Positions 44,473 to 57,283 of a stretch of 64,000 bases of DNA are shown one piece after another. This DNA is from Andrena cerasifolii (lineage: Eukaryota; Arthropoda; Insecta; Hymenoptera; Andrenidae). The notes beneath the pieces are model-generated. The model saw nothing but the letters and a program-made list of their open reading frames with translations. It ran no database searches and was not told the DNA's origin. The position numbers and the translations under genes are program-made. The stretch lies in NCBI RefSeq assembly GCF_050908995.1, contig NC_135118.1, positions 22,825,501-22,889,500 of the forward strand, in the 5' to 3' direction. Positions within the stretch are counted from its first letter, which is position 1; the number at the start of each line of letters is the position of its first letter.

Positions 44473-47400
44473 AGGGAGACATCGATGCCTGTTAAACATT
44501 TTTCTTGTCCTACCTGAGCTGCGAATTTCACAGTGCGAAGGTACGATGCATGTCCCACTGCACCCCGCCATTTATATCTTTATAGAATTATCCCTCGCTT
44601 CGATTGGGCCCCCCCAAGAAAATATAGTCAGGGAATCATTTACACCCCTTAAACCCTGTTTCCCTCTGGAAGCACGGGCACAGTCGCCGATTTCTGTCAC
44701 GATGGTTACAAGAGGGGGGACGCGGCGTGTTCTCGCGGGATAAAGAGGTGTGTATTTTTCTGCGCGATCACCGGGCCACCAATCCTCCCCTTCGACGTGC
44801 ATTGACGTTTATTGCATTGATATTAATCGATCAGGAAGGGTCCCGTGTATCGGGCCACTCGTCCTCTTTTCCACTCTTCCCCCTGGCTCGCCCCTGTCCC
44901 TTGCTCGCCTCTTTACCACCGCGAATGCTACCTGCTCGACGGTGGGATGTTTGCGGGCGCTGGTCGTTGTTTGCGCGTGTTTGGCGAACGTATAAACGGG
45001 CACGAGCTATTGTTCGATACAATGCACGGACTTTAATAGATGTTTCTCGGCAATAGGATATCGCTAGGGGAGGGAGGGGGTAGGAAGCGCATTTTTCAAT
45101 GCGCTAGCGCTAGACACTTGTACGCGAGGCGGAACGAGCGTGTTCGAAATGTAAACCCGAATGGGGGATGAAATATTCAATTTCGGGAGGGGTGATCAGT
45201 TCGGGCAGACGCTCTGCCAACACAGCGTTTGCACAAATTAAAATAATTCCAGTGGACGCGTATTCGCTGGCTAACGAGGCTTCTGTAATACATATTCGTT
45301 TCTTTTTTATTCGAACGTCTGAGTGCCATGACATTTAGTACGAAACGTGTTGAAATATTATCCGAACACTCGAGTAACTTAATCCGAAGTCCTTTAACGT
45401 AAGTGCTGTTGAAAGGAGATTTTAATAATAAAAAATGATGGAAAGTTACGATACTGCATTCGTCACGGCGCGTCGGGATGATTTACAGCATGGAGACGTT
45501 TAGGAAACGGAAGAGCGCTTTTATCGTGAATTAATACCGGAGCGCTCGCCCGTTTGAAACGCAAGAGCTCGATATCTTTATTGTCAGCTCGAAAGCTTCT
45601 CGAACGGACGTATTAAGCGAGGCTCCGCGGAACGAAGTACGATAAAAGGGGCATAAAAAGCAGAGAACATGGAAGCCTGATACATTTGAAAGGCATTAAA
45701 CGTTCGGCGCTGCCTTCGGTGTAATGTATTCTTGAATGTGTCCGAAAGGATAGGTTCGTGCTACGTGGATATTTAATTTCCACTGCATTACGAATTAATC
45801 ACGTTTTTCGTTGAAGCGAATGTGACGAATAAACGGGGGGATGTATTAAATAAATATTAAACCCAACCAAATAATTACCATTTCCTTATATTTCTAAATA
45901 ATTTCAATACTATAAGAACTCGTCGTTTAAACTGCATTTTAAGAAAACAATTTTTAATTGGCACATTTAACCTCCACCATTTAATCGACTGTTTAACATT
46001 GCAAACTGTCAACTGCACCACCCTATCTCCGCTCCATTTTCTTACAAAGCAGTGTGCCTCTTATCGTTCAATTTTACATTGAAATAAGTGACGCTTCACC
46101 TGCCCGTTAATGTGCCCCTTTTCAGATATCTTATCAACGAATGTAACTGCTTCTGGAAAAGTTGTGTGTCATGCTTGTTGATGCGATAGGATGGCGAGCC
46201 AGTAGCAGGGAGAAAGTTTGCAACTTTGTCGCGACATATGCTGACAGGCTGACGTGCACGTACTTTGTATACACGTGTACAAGATCACGAGTGGTTTGTC
46301 ATGTTGCAAAATTGTGGCTGCAAACTTGGGCCAACGGTGGTTTCTCCTCTGAAGTTTGTGCGCGAGATTATGCTTCATCTCCATAAGTTTCTATATCACT
46401 ATTCAACTTTGTAATCGAAGTAGTTTCCTTCTGTACGAAGGCGGTCTAACAGCTCCTTAATATTAAATTTGGTTTTATTTTGGAAACGATTTCTTCCTTG
46501 AAAAAAATATTCTTATAAATAATAATTTTATCGGTGGTGTATAATACTTGAAGAGCTTCAATATTTCTCTGAACGTCACTTTACAATTGCTATGTACTAT
46601 TTCGACGTTACCTTTGACTTTACTTCGAAAGAAATTAAAAAATTGGTTCCTTTTCTTTCTAAAAGAATCCACCTCCCATCTATTTAGTATTTTTTTTTTA
46701 ATAAAGGTAGAAAAGAAAACAATGGATCGCATACTATTCCTTGTGGTATTCACTCATTCGGTGAAGACAGTCAATATCCTCCCCAGCGAGGTGAAAGGAA
46801 AGTGAAAAGTGAGAGGGGAACGGCTTTTCCGGAAATTGTCAAAGAAAAAAATAAGGAGGCACGCCGAGGAAGTATTCAAACCGAGTCAAGACTTAAAACG
46901 GCATCGCGTAAGAATAGTGGAGAACCATTTTTAACGTGAATGGGCTCTATTATACTATTGTGAAGGGGATTGAAAGGACCGATGAAGGTGGTGCTCCGCG
47001 ATGGAGTCTCGATCAGACGTCGAGAGTTTCATTTCGACACTCGAACCTCCGGCGGGGATCGATTCGAAACAATCGTTTCTCCAAACATCTTACAACCGAT
47101 TTACGGAATAATACCCGCGGGCTTTGACTTCTCCGATACTTGTATCCAACCGACTGCATACTGGGTGTGCCACTGCATTCGAGCGCAGCACGTGCGAGAA
47201 CTCGTAAATACCTATCACAAATTATTAAAAAGTTTCCATAGCTTCCAAAGCAAACATATCCATTACTACTTCCAGAAAATTGAATGCAGAGTTTCTCGTT
47301 ACTTACGTTCACACACATGTTACACAAAACAGTATACAACTCATAAAATACCATTCCGAACCTCAGCCGACACAAAACTATCGCTTCTTTGCTATTATTA

Positions 47401-48323
47401 CGTGTGTTCTAGTTTCATTAAATCGTGTATTATTCTAGTGAATTACGGTGGACGGATGCGTGATTAGATACACTATTAGAACACCCAGTATATCGGCGTG
47501 GACACGTCTAGTCTGGGAACACTCGTTGATATCAGACGAACCGGCATTGTCAGCCAGAATGGACGTAGCTTTCGAGCACCTCTTCTCTCTTCTCCCCCTG
47601 CGCCCCTGGATCCTTTCTTGTAGTGGGCCGCCTTTTCTTTTCTCTCCCTCCATCGATTTCTCTCCGGCCACCTGCACTGCAGTCGGCCCTGCTAGCGGTT
47701 CACCCTTCGGTCCACATCCTGGACCCTTAATCCGCCCTATTAGACCGACTCTGACCAAATATCGGTCAGTTCCACGGGGTGGCGTTGGGGGTGGAGGGGA
47801 CACAATGCGCGTCGTTTATCCGAACGCCCGATTTTCTCGACCTCTTCAAGCCACAAGTGCCTCCCTTTCTGACTCTTCTTCTACGCTCGCCCCATTGATG
47901 TTATAAAGCTTTGAGGATTCCAATAGGCGATCCATTTTGTGTTCCTTGGTGGATATCGGGGACACGAGATCGAGAGGCAGATTAAGTCGGGGGTTTGAGG
48001 GTCCACGATCCTGCACGAATGTCGCTTCACGAGGGGAGGGTATTTGTTGCTCCGAGGAGCAACTGCAGTGCTTAGGACTCCAGTGCTCGTTCTGTGTCTC
48101 GTGTGTACTTTTACACGAGAAACATAGATTCTTCGTTTTAACCAGACTGTTCAAAATTCTACGATCATTGAAGCTCCATTTCGCGTGGTTTATATTTAGA
48201 AAAATCAAACGAACCTAGTGATACACTGAGTCCATCTCGAACTCTGCCAATTTCCATTCTGTTAATATCGCAATCCACGTGAAATCGCATTTAAATTAAT
48301 TTGGAAGGACTAGCAATCTACTT
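44473..48323. other. No recognisable gene
   Basis: GC-rich at about 44500-45120 and 47480-47900, AT-rich between. The minus frame at 47435-47803 has some Gly-Pro content (IKGPGCGPKGEPLAGP) but no regular Gly-X-Y and overlaps an equally open plus frame. Confidence 0.55.
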
Positions 48324-48886
48324 ACAAGGAGAGGACACCATGTGGTAGACACCGATTTTGATGAGCCTTGGCACGATGGATCTATGTCGAAAATAAGTAA
48401 ATAGGTGTTCGAGCGTTTTAGCCAATAGGCCTTAATAATAGAGATATTTACATGTAAATTATTAAAAATTTCATAGTGGCCGTTGGGTTTTAGTGGGTGA
48501 AAATCCCACACTACCCTGGCGCCCGCGGGAGATTCCCTTCTCGAGGCGTGGGGGTGCCTTTCGAAGATGTCTCCACGTTAAAAAAAAAATGTATAAATTT
48601 TTTTTTATAAATTATTTTTTTTAGAATTTTTTTTAACTTGAGGAAATCTTCAAAGGCACCCCGACTCCTTCAGAGGGAAATTCTCCGGGGGCGCCAAGGT
48701 AGTGTGGGATTTTTAACCATGAAAACCCCACGGCCGCTATGAAATTTTTAATAATTTCCATGTAAATATTTCTATTATTAGCAGAAAGGCAGAAACGCTC
48801 GGACACCTATTTACTTATTTTCGACATAGATCCATCGTGCCAAGGCTCATGAAAATCGGTGTCTACCACATGGTGTCCTCCCCTTG
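48324..48886. mobile_element. 563-bp foldback element
   Basis: Inverted arms (about 48324-48585 and 48630-48886) share GGACACCATGTGGTAGACAC, AAAATAAGTAAATAGGTG, AATTATTAAAAATTTCATAG and a GAAATCTTC/GGCACCCC-type inner block. The loop is A/T homopolymer-rich. Ends are ACAAGGAGAGG and its counterpart ACAAGGGGAGG. A target duplication was not clear. No coding capacity. Confidence 0.8.
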
Positions 48887-49518
48887 TTAGAAAGAACTAA
48901 CAAAATCTAAACGTTCGAAGCCTGATATCTAGAAGGCAGAATCGATCGATGTTGCGTCCGAAAAAGAATAGTGTTCCACATCGTAGCCAAGAACATTTTT
49001 CGTCACAGGTTGAGCGAAACATTGGCGAACGGAGGCGTTCGTGTTCCATCGGCGCCAAAGGAATTTGTAATTCGGTACCGATGATACTCCGTTTTCTGAG
49101 AACAACAAGTTCGGGGCCCAGTTTGGCGCCGGTTTTAGTCCAGGACGGTCAGCCGGCCGGTTTTTAACCCGTTTGGCCAGTTTTCATGACATTAGTCTGT
49201 TACCGGTTTCGTAATATATGCCGCCCCTTCCCACCGAGTCCCGTATACGATGATAATGTTTAACAGATCCCAGCTGAGAGGAAAAAAGGACCAGTGCCGG
49301 AGAAGAACGGGCAGCGCATTTCACGTCGGTGAAAGTACGCAATGCCACTGGATCTTCCTTCGATCTTCCACCTAGCACAATCAACTTGGCTTTAAACGTA
49401 CGAGGTCCTATAATGGCGCACCGTTTGACCAGAGTAATTTTCGTCTGTTGTACATTTTGTACAGTACGTGTGCATTTACACGAATTTGATCTTTAACATC
49501 ATTCAGTCTATAGACACT
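48887..49518. other. No recognisable gene
   Basis: Unremarkable mixed sequence leading into the 15-bp array. Confidence 0.5.
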
Positions 49519-50075
49519 TCATTTGCAGTGGACATATTTACCGTTCCCCTGTTTGTGAGCGTTCTATTTACTGTAATCCTATTTGAGGTCGCTCTATTTG
49601 CGATAGTTCCACTTGAAGCTCCTCTGTTTGCAGTGGATTCATTCGCGACTGTCCTACCTGCAGTGCTACATACCACTTGTGGCCGGCCAATTTCTAGCTA
49701 CTTCATTTATAGTAGTTTTGTTTACAGCTCTTCTGTTTGCAGACACTTTGCCAGTGATAATTCTATTTCGGGCCGCTTTATTTGTGATATTTTCACTCGC
49801 GGCTGTTCCGTTTGTAACAGATTCGTTTGGGATTGTTCTACCTATTTGCAGTGGTAATCGCTCATGGTGGTCCCATTCTCAGCTATTCCGTTTGCAGCGG
49901 TTTCATTTGCCGTTCTTTTGTTCGATGGGCGTTTTCTTCGGAATTATACCACTTCAGGTCGATTTATTTGAGATAGCTCCACTTGAAGACTCCGCTCTTC
50001 CGTCTGCAACAGATCAATTTACGAGCGTTCTACTTACGCTGATTCAATTTGTAATCATACAATTTTTAGTTAAGG
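49519..50075 (+). repeat. 15-bp minisatellite, roughly 37 diverged units
   Basis: Consecutive 15-bp units follow a loose consensus CTATTTGnnnnnGTT (for example at 49549, 49564, 49579 and 49594). On the plus strand each unit reads as a hydrophobic pentad (LFVSV, LFTVI, LFEVA, LFAIV). On the minus strand the same units read as TANES, TANRG, IANRA, TVNRT. Two long plus-strand frames (49468-49857 and 49613-50119) cover the array in different phases because spacing slips near 49660-49710. Whether it is ever translated is unknown; no flanking gene is visible. Confidence 0.85.
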
Positions 50076-52551
50076 TGAATGCCCCAATTTCTGCTGATTT
50101 AAGAGGTAACTCGTCATAAAGAAGGTGTAAAAAATTTGCAGAGTAATTGATTAATTCTTTAATAATAAATCAACCAATTCAAAAACTATTTAAGAAAGAT
50201 ATTTCGAGATGTTTAACTGTTAGGTTTAATAAAGGAGAGATAAACAACTTTGAATTCCTTTTCTATTAATTATAAATGTATTTTATATATATATATTTTA
50301 CTAAAGTGTTCATGTCTTGTATCATACAGTACTCTTACATATACCGCCAGTAGAGAGGCCGCCATCGCACAGGTGGCGACCCCAATCCCAACACTTGAAG
50401 AAGAGCGCTCATTGGTTATGATAATAGATTATCTAACATTAACTATTAGTAATTTATAATTAAATATATAACGCTCTAAATGTTCGTATTTCTGCTCATG
50501 AAAAATAGCGACGTATGTATTGTCCCAAGCTCGTGCAACACTCGCGTAAATGTTGAAATAATTTAGAATTATTTTCTTGCAACTGTAGTACAAACTTAAC
50601 GCATATAATAATAAGAAAAGAAATTGGGACATTCAACTTATACCACTTGCAGTGAGTGTATTTCCTTTTCAATGTTATTTCTTAATTTCCATAACTTCTT
50701 TTTCAGCTGCTTTAACCATTTCCTGGCGAAATAGATTAGCACCACTAGCATTACGAAATTAGTAACACGGCATTAGCCTTACTTCGTGAAAATGATAAAG
50801 CTTTTCGATCACGCCAAATTCAATTAAAATACAAAAGCTTATTTTGAAATGCGTTTACATGGAATCATGGGTGAAAATCGACCGAGCGTCCTACGTGCAT
50901 TAAACTATCCGACGCGCGTCAAGGTTTAATTACTCGCAATCAATTTATTTCCGATTACATCATTTAGCGCTGGTTGCGTTTCTACGAATGACGCAGAATC
51001 AGCGATAAAGTCTACATTAATTCTCGTCCAACTACTTTCGTTTCGAACGATAGCGGCGATCAGGCGGTTACCGGAAGTCGTATCGAATCATTCACGGCTG
51101 CAATCAGCAGCGGGAATAGCGAAGCCGCGCATCAAGCCGCGTGATAATTAAATTGATCACGTGGCCGTGATTGCAGCGTGCAAGAGAGGGGCGAGGGCTT
51201 CGCTGGTTCCCTTGATCATTGCAAATCTAGTTTGATGTAATGTAACACGTTCCCTTATGTTTCCTGTCTGCGTGTTCCGCTTTAAATAGCAACGGGCGCG
51301 CACAGATTATCGATGTGCTTTATTTTCGCGAGCGGAGTCGCGATGGGAACAGCTTAAGGTGCCTTGTAAACAGCTCGTACCGCTGGTTCAGAGGAAGAGA
51401 CTTTCTTGTATCGTTTTGTTACCGTGACAGCAATTTCCTATTCGAGCGAATTTCCATCGGGACTGCTCTTATTTTCCTGACAAAATTTAAATTTTAGATA
51501 AACGAGATAATTGTGGTCACTGAAAAGAGAGCATCCAAGTGAAAGTTTCTCTATTAGCAAGCAGAACGGCCTCGTTCTACGATTAGGCGAAGAAAATTCG
51601 GTGACCTTTTCCCTTCGGTACCGGCGCGTCGACATGTATCCTCGAGGTGGATACACGGAACAGGGCAGGTTTGGGCGTGGGACCTCTTCGAGGTCCGTGG
51701 CGGGGTCGTTAATTATGGAACGCCATGGGTTACGTTTCAATGGATGATTGATGAACGCGCGGCGATCCTCATCTAACCTCCTCCCAAAGCGGGAAAGGGA
51801 GAGGGAGAGAGGCTGAAAAGAACGAACGAAACAGAGGGATGGAGAGAAAGAGGATCCAGCCGGAGGTACCACTCTGGAAACAGGTTTCTGATTGTTCAGA
51901 GAACCCAGCATCCTCGGTTTCTCCGCTCCCGGAACACGGTCGCGAATAGCTGGCTACTCTTCGGGTATTACTACTTAGTTGTTGGTCGTGTTGTTCCTTG
52001 TCGATTTGACGAAGTGTTACGGTTTAATCGATTTACGGGCGTCGTGAGAACGAGCTGGCTGAATCGTACGGCTGGAGCTGCTTCCACCTCGAAACCCTTG
52101 CCAATTTTATTACACTTTCTTACACTGCAGGTGTCATTGACCTTCGCGAGGCTGGTGAAGCGGAGGAGAGAAGCTTTTTCAAGTTTCATATCTATTATCA
52201 TCTTTTTTTCTGGTATTTGCGACGCAAAATTTATTTCTATTTTATGGTGGAACCATTGAAGGGAATTGTTTTGAAATTCTCAGCCCCGAATTTGAACGTC
52301 CAATCTTGTGTCATATTCAAAATCAATTCCTTTTAGTTAGTTAGTTAGATATATTAGTTTATATACTAATTTTTATTAGACGTATGAGTTTTTAAAACCT
52401 TTTAATTTATATCCTACTTAAATTGTATTCCTCTCTTAAGAAGTTCGCGCGATTCTTATTAAAAATCTAATCGAATCGTAACGAGAAGTTTCTGATTCGT
52501 TGTTCTAAAAATCAAAATTATCCTATTCGATGAGATAGCGATGAAGTAGGA
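50076..52551. other. No recognisable gene
   Basis: Mostly AT-rich; a GA-rich tract lies at about 51780-51850. The 157-codon minus frame (51438-51911) has no domain. Confidence 0.55.
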
Positions 52552-52553
52552 TA

Positions 52554-53506
52554 GGGTAATTGTGGGACAGTTGCCGCGCCTTACGCAAAATTGTCACCGT
52601 GTCTAAATTTTGCAAATGAAAATTTGTTCCAAGGATACATATTATTAGTTGACCATCTTGTCCTACTACTAGCATTAAAGAAATTAAAAATTTAATATTT
52701 GTCACCCTTAAAATATCGAAACTAAAAACATCCATTTTTAGGAGAGACGCCGCACGTGCGGGAGTGGTGCTGCATTTCGAAAAAACGTTTAATTTTCCAT
52801 TTAAACTTGCTAATTTTAACTTATTATTTTAAAAAATGGTAACAGCAAAGTAAAATGATATATCTTTTTAATTTATACAGTTATAAAATACAATAAAATT
52901 GGAAAAATAAATAGGAGCAGATATTGTTTCTGCTTTTCTAAATTTAATTGTCTTTTCTTCTTCCTTCCACATTCATTACACGTAAAATAAAAACAAAATG
53001 TGAAAAAAGAGTAAAACGCCCACAAATATGTTTGGATTATCAGATTTGTCATTAAAGAATAAATAATTTGCTGTATTTTCAACATTAAAATCCGATACAG
53101 TGCGCATAAAAGTGCGGCATCTATCCCAAATGCCCGGAAGAGACGCCGCACTTTCGCATTTCCAAGTGCTACGTCGAATACGACCTATTCTGGCCGAGAA
53201 ATATTCCACAGAGTTCCTTTAACGTATTACAAAAGTTACATCACGAAAAACTATGAATTTTTAACTACTACAATAGCAAAAATAAACTCGACGTATAACT
53301 ATCGAGGCAAAGTGCGGTAGGCTTACCTCGAAAAATAGCAAAGTCTTTAAAAGTAATAATGGAAACACGTTCTCGCATATTAATCTAACCTAAACGAACA
53401 GCCCAAAGCAAATAAAATCGACAGAGTTGTAATTTATTACCGATAACCCTGAAATACCGAAAGTGCGGCGCCTCTCCCAGCGCGGCATCTCTCCCGCAAT
53501 TACGCT
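52554..53506. mobile_element. TA-flanked element with GCCGCAC subterminal repeats
   Basis: Left GGGTAATTGTGGGACAGTTG and right (reverse complement) GCGTAATTGCGGGAGAGATG, both followed by CCGCGC, with TA at 52552-52553 and 53507-53508. Inner boxes of the GAGACGCCGCACTTTCG type recur near 52744, 53107, 53140, 53298 and 53460 in both orientations. The interior is AT-rich with no recognised transposase. Likely a Tc1/mariner-related non-autonomous element. Confidence 0.75.
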
Positions 53507-53508
53507 AA

Positions 53509-54769
53509 TCGGTGAGTGGATAAGTCTTTACTTGAACACCATCGAAATTGCTCGTTCACTTTGAAATGAAATATATTAGGATATAAAAGTGATTGATTTG
53601 TATAGATTGGAGAATGTCATATCGAGTTCGTCATGTTTGAAAAAGCGAAATGATTCGTTTAATAGTGACGCAATTTGCTGCGAGATAAGAAGGCGAGCGG
53701 ATATCGACACCTATATCACACGGAGGAACTCTAATAATGCCGATGATCACCGGGAATGATGATGATGATGATGATGATCGTAATAAGCTCGTAGCGATGT
53801 CGGTGATAACGGTAATGCAGAAGATGTCGATCGCATATAATCGTCAGGCCACTTTACCGCTTCATTCTCGCGAAACTTATTTTGATGGCCAGTTATTAGA
53901 ACCAATTAAAAGTCAATTACCAGTGGCACATCGACTCTATTTCGTGGCGAATCGAACATACATTCAACGAGGTATTCGCGGGTAAAGACCTACTACGTCC
54001 TGTTAATCGGCCACAAATCGCCTTTTCGCAAGCTGTAATTTTGCCGATCGTTTAAGAACGACACAGAATGCAAACACAAATGTGTGAAAATGCAATTGAG
54101 ACTTGAATATCCACTAATGTGCCACATTCAGACAGCATGAAGAAACTTCGCTTAACTTTCCCTGATTACTTTTGTGCAACACGTCTAACGACTTAATTAA
54201 ACCACAATTTAGGATAGTAGGCAATAATAATAACAGCAAGTGAAAGTTATAATTCAGCATAGAGGGCCCCGCATATATCCCTAAGATTCATAAGCTTCGG
54301 AGTAACAAAACTTATATATCCCTCCATTACCTTTTCCAACGCTAACAATAAGATTTAAACGCCTGTCAAATTTAAACCCTGCGCGCAGAATTCTCGCTCC
54401 CTTTACTCGCCGTGCACATCGAACTCCCGCAGGCGTCCGCAGCGCGCACCGCACTGATTAATCAACCGCACACGCGCTTAGCATCCTTCAATTAAATATG
54501 GAAAATGGAATTGCACGTTCCGCGTCCGTATTCCCGCACAATCGCGAATGCAGCTCTACAGTGGCAGCTGCTCGCCAATTGCCAGTATCGTGCACCCTTG
54601 TTGCAGGGTTAATTTTTCACTGGCAAAAAGGTAGTCGCCATCCGGAGCCTGACGACTCGATTACGCGCGCTGAAAATCCGCCAAAAGATCCAGAGGGCAA
54701 ACGGTTCGCGGATTCCACAGGCGGGACATGGCGAACCCGCGCAACCACGAAAAATGTCGACGGCCATAC
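53509..54769. other. No recognisable gene; (GAT)7 at 53758-53778
   Basis: A short trinucleotide microsatellite, seven GAT units, lies at 53758-53778. The open frame over it (53737-53985) is Asp-rich because of the repeat. Otherwise unremarkable. Confidence 0.55.
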
Positions 54770-54871
54770 GTGTTGGCACGTCCGCCTCCGATCACCTCGA
54801 AGATAACGCCGCCGCTTTTCTTGTCCATCGTGCAAAACTTGCACGTGCCCCTGTCCGGTGCGTCTTCGCCG
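54770..54871 (-). CDS. Possible internal exon, unidentified protein
   Basis: On the minus strand a pyrimidine-rich tract (about 54874-54920) ends in CAG and is followed by an open frame reading GEDAPDRGTCKFCTMDKKSG and then GVIFEVIGGGRANT. G or C occupies about three quarters of third codon positions, and a GTATGG that could serve as a weak donor lies at 54769-54764. The CKFC pair is suggestive but I do not recognise a family. The frame stays open past the donor to 54661 and upstream to 55308, so this could equally be part of a chance 215-codon ORF in GC-rich DNA. No neighbouring exon was found. Confidence 0.28.
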
Positions 54872-57281
54872 CTGAACGAGACGGAACACGAAACGGGACA
54901 AGAAAGGAAGGGACGCGAGGAAACTTCCGAATGAATTACCATCGAATGCGCGATGCTCTTGGTGGTGGGCTCGAATGACCATTGGACCCTCGGCTGAGGG
55001 GTGTGTTGAGACGATCGGGAGGAAATAGTTGATACTTTTTTGGGGCTCTTCCCAAGAATAGTAAGACAATGGTGGTCGTGTGACATTAAAAAGTAGGAAA
55101 TTAATGGTAGGAACTGAAATTTATAGTGGTTAAGCTCGAGACGAACAACCCTGTTCACTGAGTTTCGAGAGCACAAACGGGCTGACCGGAGCAAAACTGT
55201 CTGTTTAGGAATAGTAAATATAAGGCTTATTGTAGTAATGAGATTTCGTGCAGAATTCATCCAGAATTGGATAGGGAAATTTCCCCGAGAAAACGTTTTG
55301 AGGAACAAGGTTGAATGAATTCCGATTTCGAGTTACACACGGAATTATAATTAAATTATAGTTTCCGTATAATTTCTAAGGAGTTACGAGTGCACGAATT
55401 ATGTATCGTACGGCATTTGCAGGAGGGATGATTAATCGCTGAGATAACTCCATAAACGCGCCGAGCAATGGAGCGTGGCGAAAGTGGTATAAGTACACGA
55501 TATTAATTCCAACAGTGTATTAATTAAACAGCATTTGTGCCTCTTACTATAATAGCGCATACATCAGCTCTGCGTATTTACTTCGAGACTTTCTCGGCGA
55601 ACATTTAAAGGTCGTTTAACCCTTCTTAAACTGGTTAAACAGCGTAAGGGTTTAGAAATCCAAATTCACTCGATAAACGCCAATCATCCGTAATTTTGCA
55701 ACGTGGAAACAGACCCTCGACTCTGTTTTATCGAACCTAGTTTCCACGAGCCCGTCGAGTCATACAGTTTCGGTGTGTACTAATATATACTATCATAAAT
55801 ACCTTCGCTCTGCGAGATCGTAAGCCGGTCTAGGCAGCACTGCAGGTTTCCATCGAAAGCGAATTAACGAAACGAGCCAGCAGAGGGTCGAGTCGATTCA
55901 ACTAGGATACGCTGGGCTAACAATGGAAAGATTCCACGCTGAACGCGGGAGCCCATTAATTATTCGACGAAAACCGCGTTGATTATTCTTCCATTAGCAA
56001 AGGCGGCCGACCGCCGTACGCAAATGAACGACGACGCTACGTTCCGAGCCGTCCCGAGCGAATCACGGTCGAAAATACTCGTGCAAAGTTTCGAGGAAGT
56101 TCGAAATCCGATCAGAGGCGGCTGCACGAAAAAGAAACGCGGCCTGTGGTCGATGATCAACGCTGGATCTCACCAGGACCGGGTTCGATGGAATTCGATC
56201 TCGCGGTCACCATCGGGAATTTTCATGAACAGCATCCCTCGCGTTCGACGATCGTCGATATTCTTCCTGCATCGTCCACACCTTTTTGCACCTTTCCTGC
56301 TCCCCGTCCTTCCTCTTTTCTCGCCCGCCCTGGCTACACCTTCGACTTCGCCCCGGTTCATCGTCTTCCTTGGCTGAATCCTCGAGCTTCCCTCGCCCTC
56401 CCTGCCTGTTCGATGCCAGAATCAGCGACGCACCTCGTCACCTTCCCGCGCCTCCCTTTTTTTTACCCCGCTGCTCCTCTGCTCGTCCGTTCTCGCGCTG
56501 TTTCGGCCTGCGACGTACCGCGACGGTGTCTCGACGAAGCGATCGTAAATACTGGCGGGAACTCGGGTAAGAAGTTCGAGCCTCGCGGTCCCAGCGACTC
56601 GAATCATTTTTGTTGCCCTCCATCTGCTCCCCATCGCGGGGCCTCTCCTCCTCCCGGGCCCGCTGGACCTCCACAAATGCGGTCGCATCGATGCTTCGGC
56701 CGGGAGACGCGAAAAGAATGATCGGTTCCAACGTTCTTCTGAGGATGCTCAGGGGGATGGCGCGGTGGCGTCGACGGCGAGCAGAATTCTGGTTAAATCT
56801 GTTGGAGGGAATTCGAGGGGGGGTGGAAGCGATCGAAGGTGCGCATCGAGCTGAGTGAAAATTGGAATTCGATGCGGCAGTGTTCCTCGATGTTGCGTGG
56901 TTGCTTATTTTTCTGCGTGTTCCTTTGATATAGGTAAGTGCGAGGAGGAATATTAAAGGTCAGTCAAATTGGGGTTGCAAAGGATCAAAAGGGAAGTTAC
57001 CACCCTGCCATGCAAATGGAAAGGCAAATTTCAGGGCTTCGCGAGGATCTCAAGTAACTTTTGCTAGAGTAGACTTCTCTTCTTTTGAACCCCTACCAAG
57101 ATAGCAACCTTACTTCTATCGAGACAGCCTCGACAACTTGGTTACTATTTATTTCGGAGTCTACAACAGGTCGTCTTTTCATCTAGGAACTCTGAAAACT
57201 TTTTACATATTACTGTTCTTATTATTCGTCATCGTGTATTCGGTTTCCAATACTCGGAACGTTCACGATCACTAATACACG
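54872..57281. other. No recognisable gene; CpG-rich 55.9-56.9 kb
   Basis: About 55960-56860 is GC/CpG-rich with open frames in every phase (up to 191 codons), Pro/Arg/Ser-rich, and no domain. The rest is mixed. Confidence 0.5.
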
Positions 57282-57283
57282 TA

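Noticed and set aside
47435..47803. Gly/Pro-containing minus-strand ORF that recalls collagen
   Set aside because: Gly residues do not keep a regular Gly-X-Y spacing, and the opposite strand is equally open.
52873..53209. Minus-strand ORFs with CNECGRKKKR as a zinc-binding transposase tail
   Set aside because: Only a single Cys pair, low-complexity hydrophobic surroundings and no other transposase motif.
56146..56721. 191-codon Pro/Ser-rich plus-strand ORF
   Set aside because: Lies in a CpG-rich island with all phases open. No domain or splice context.
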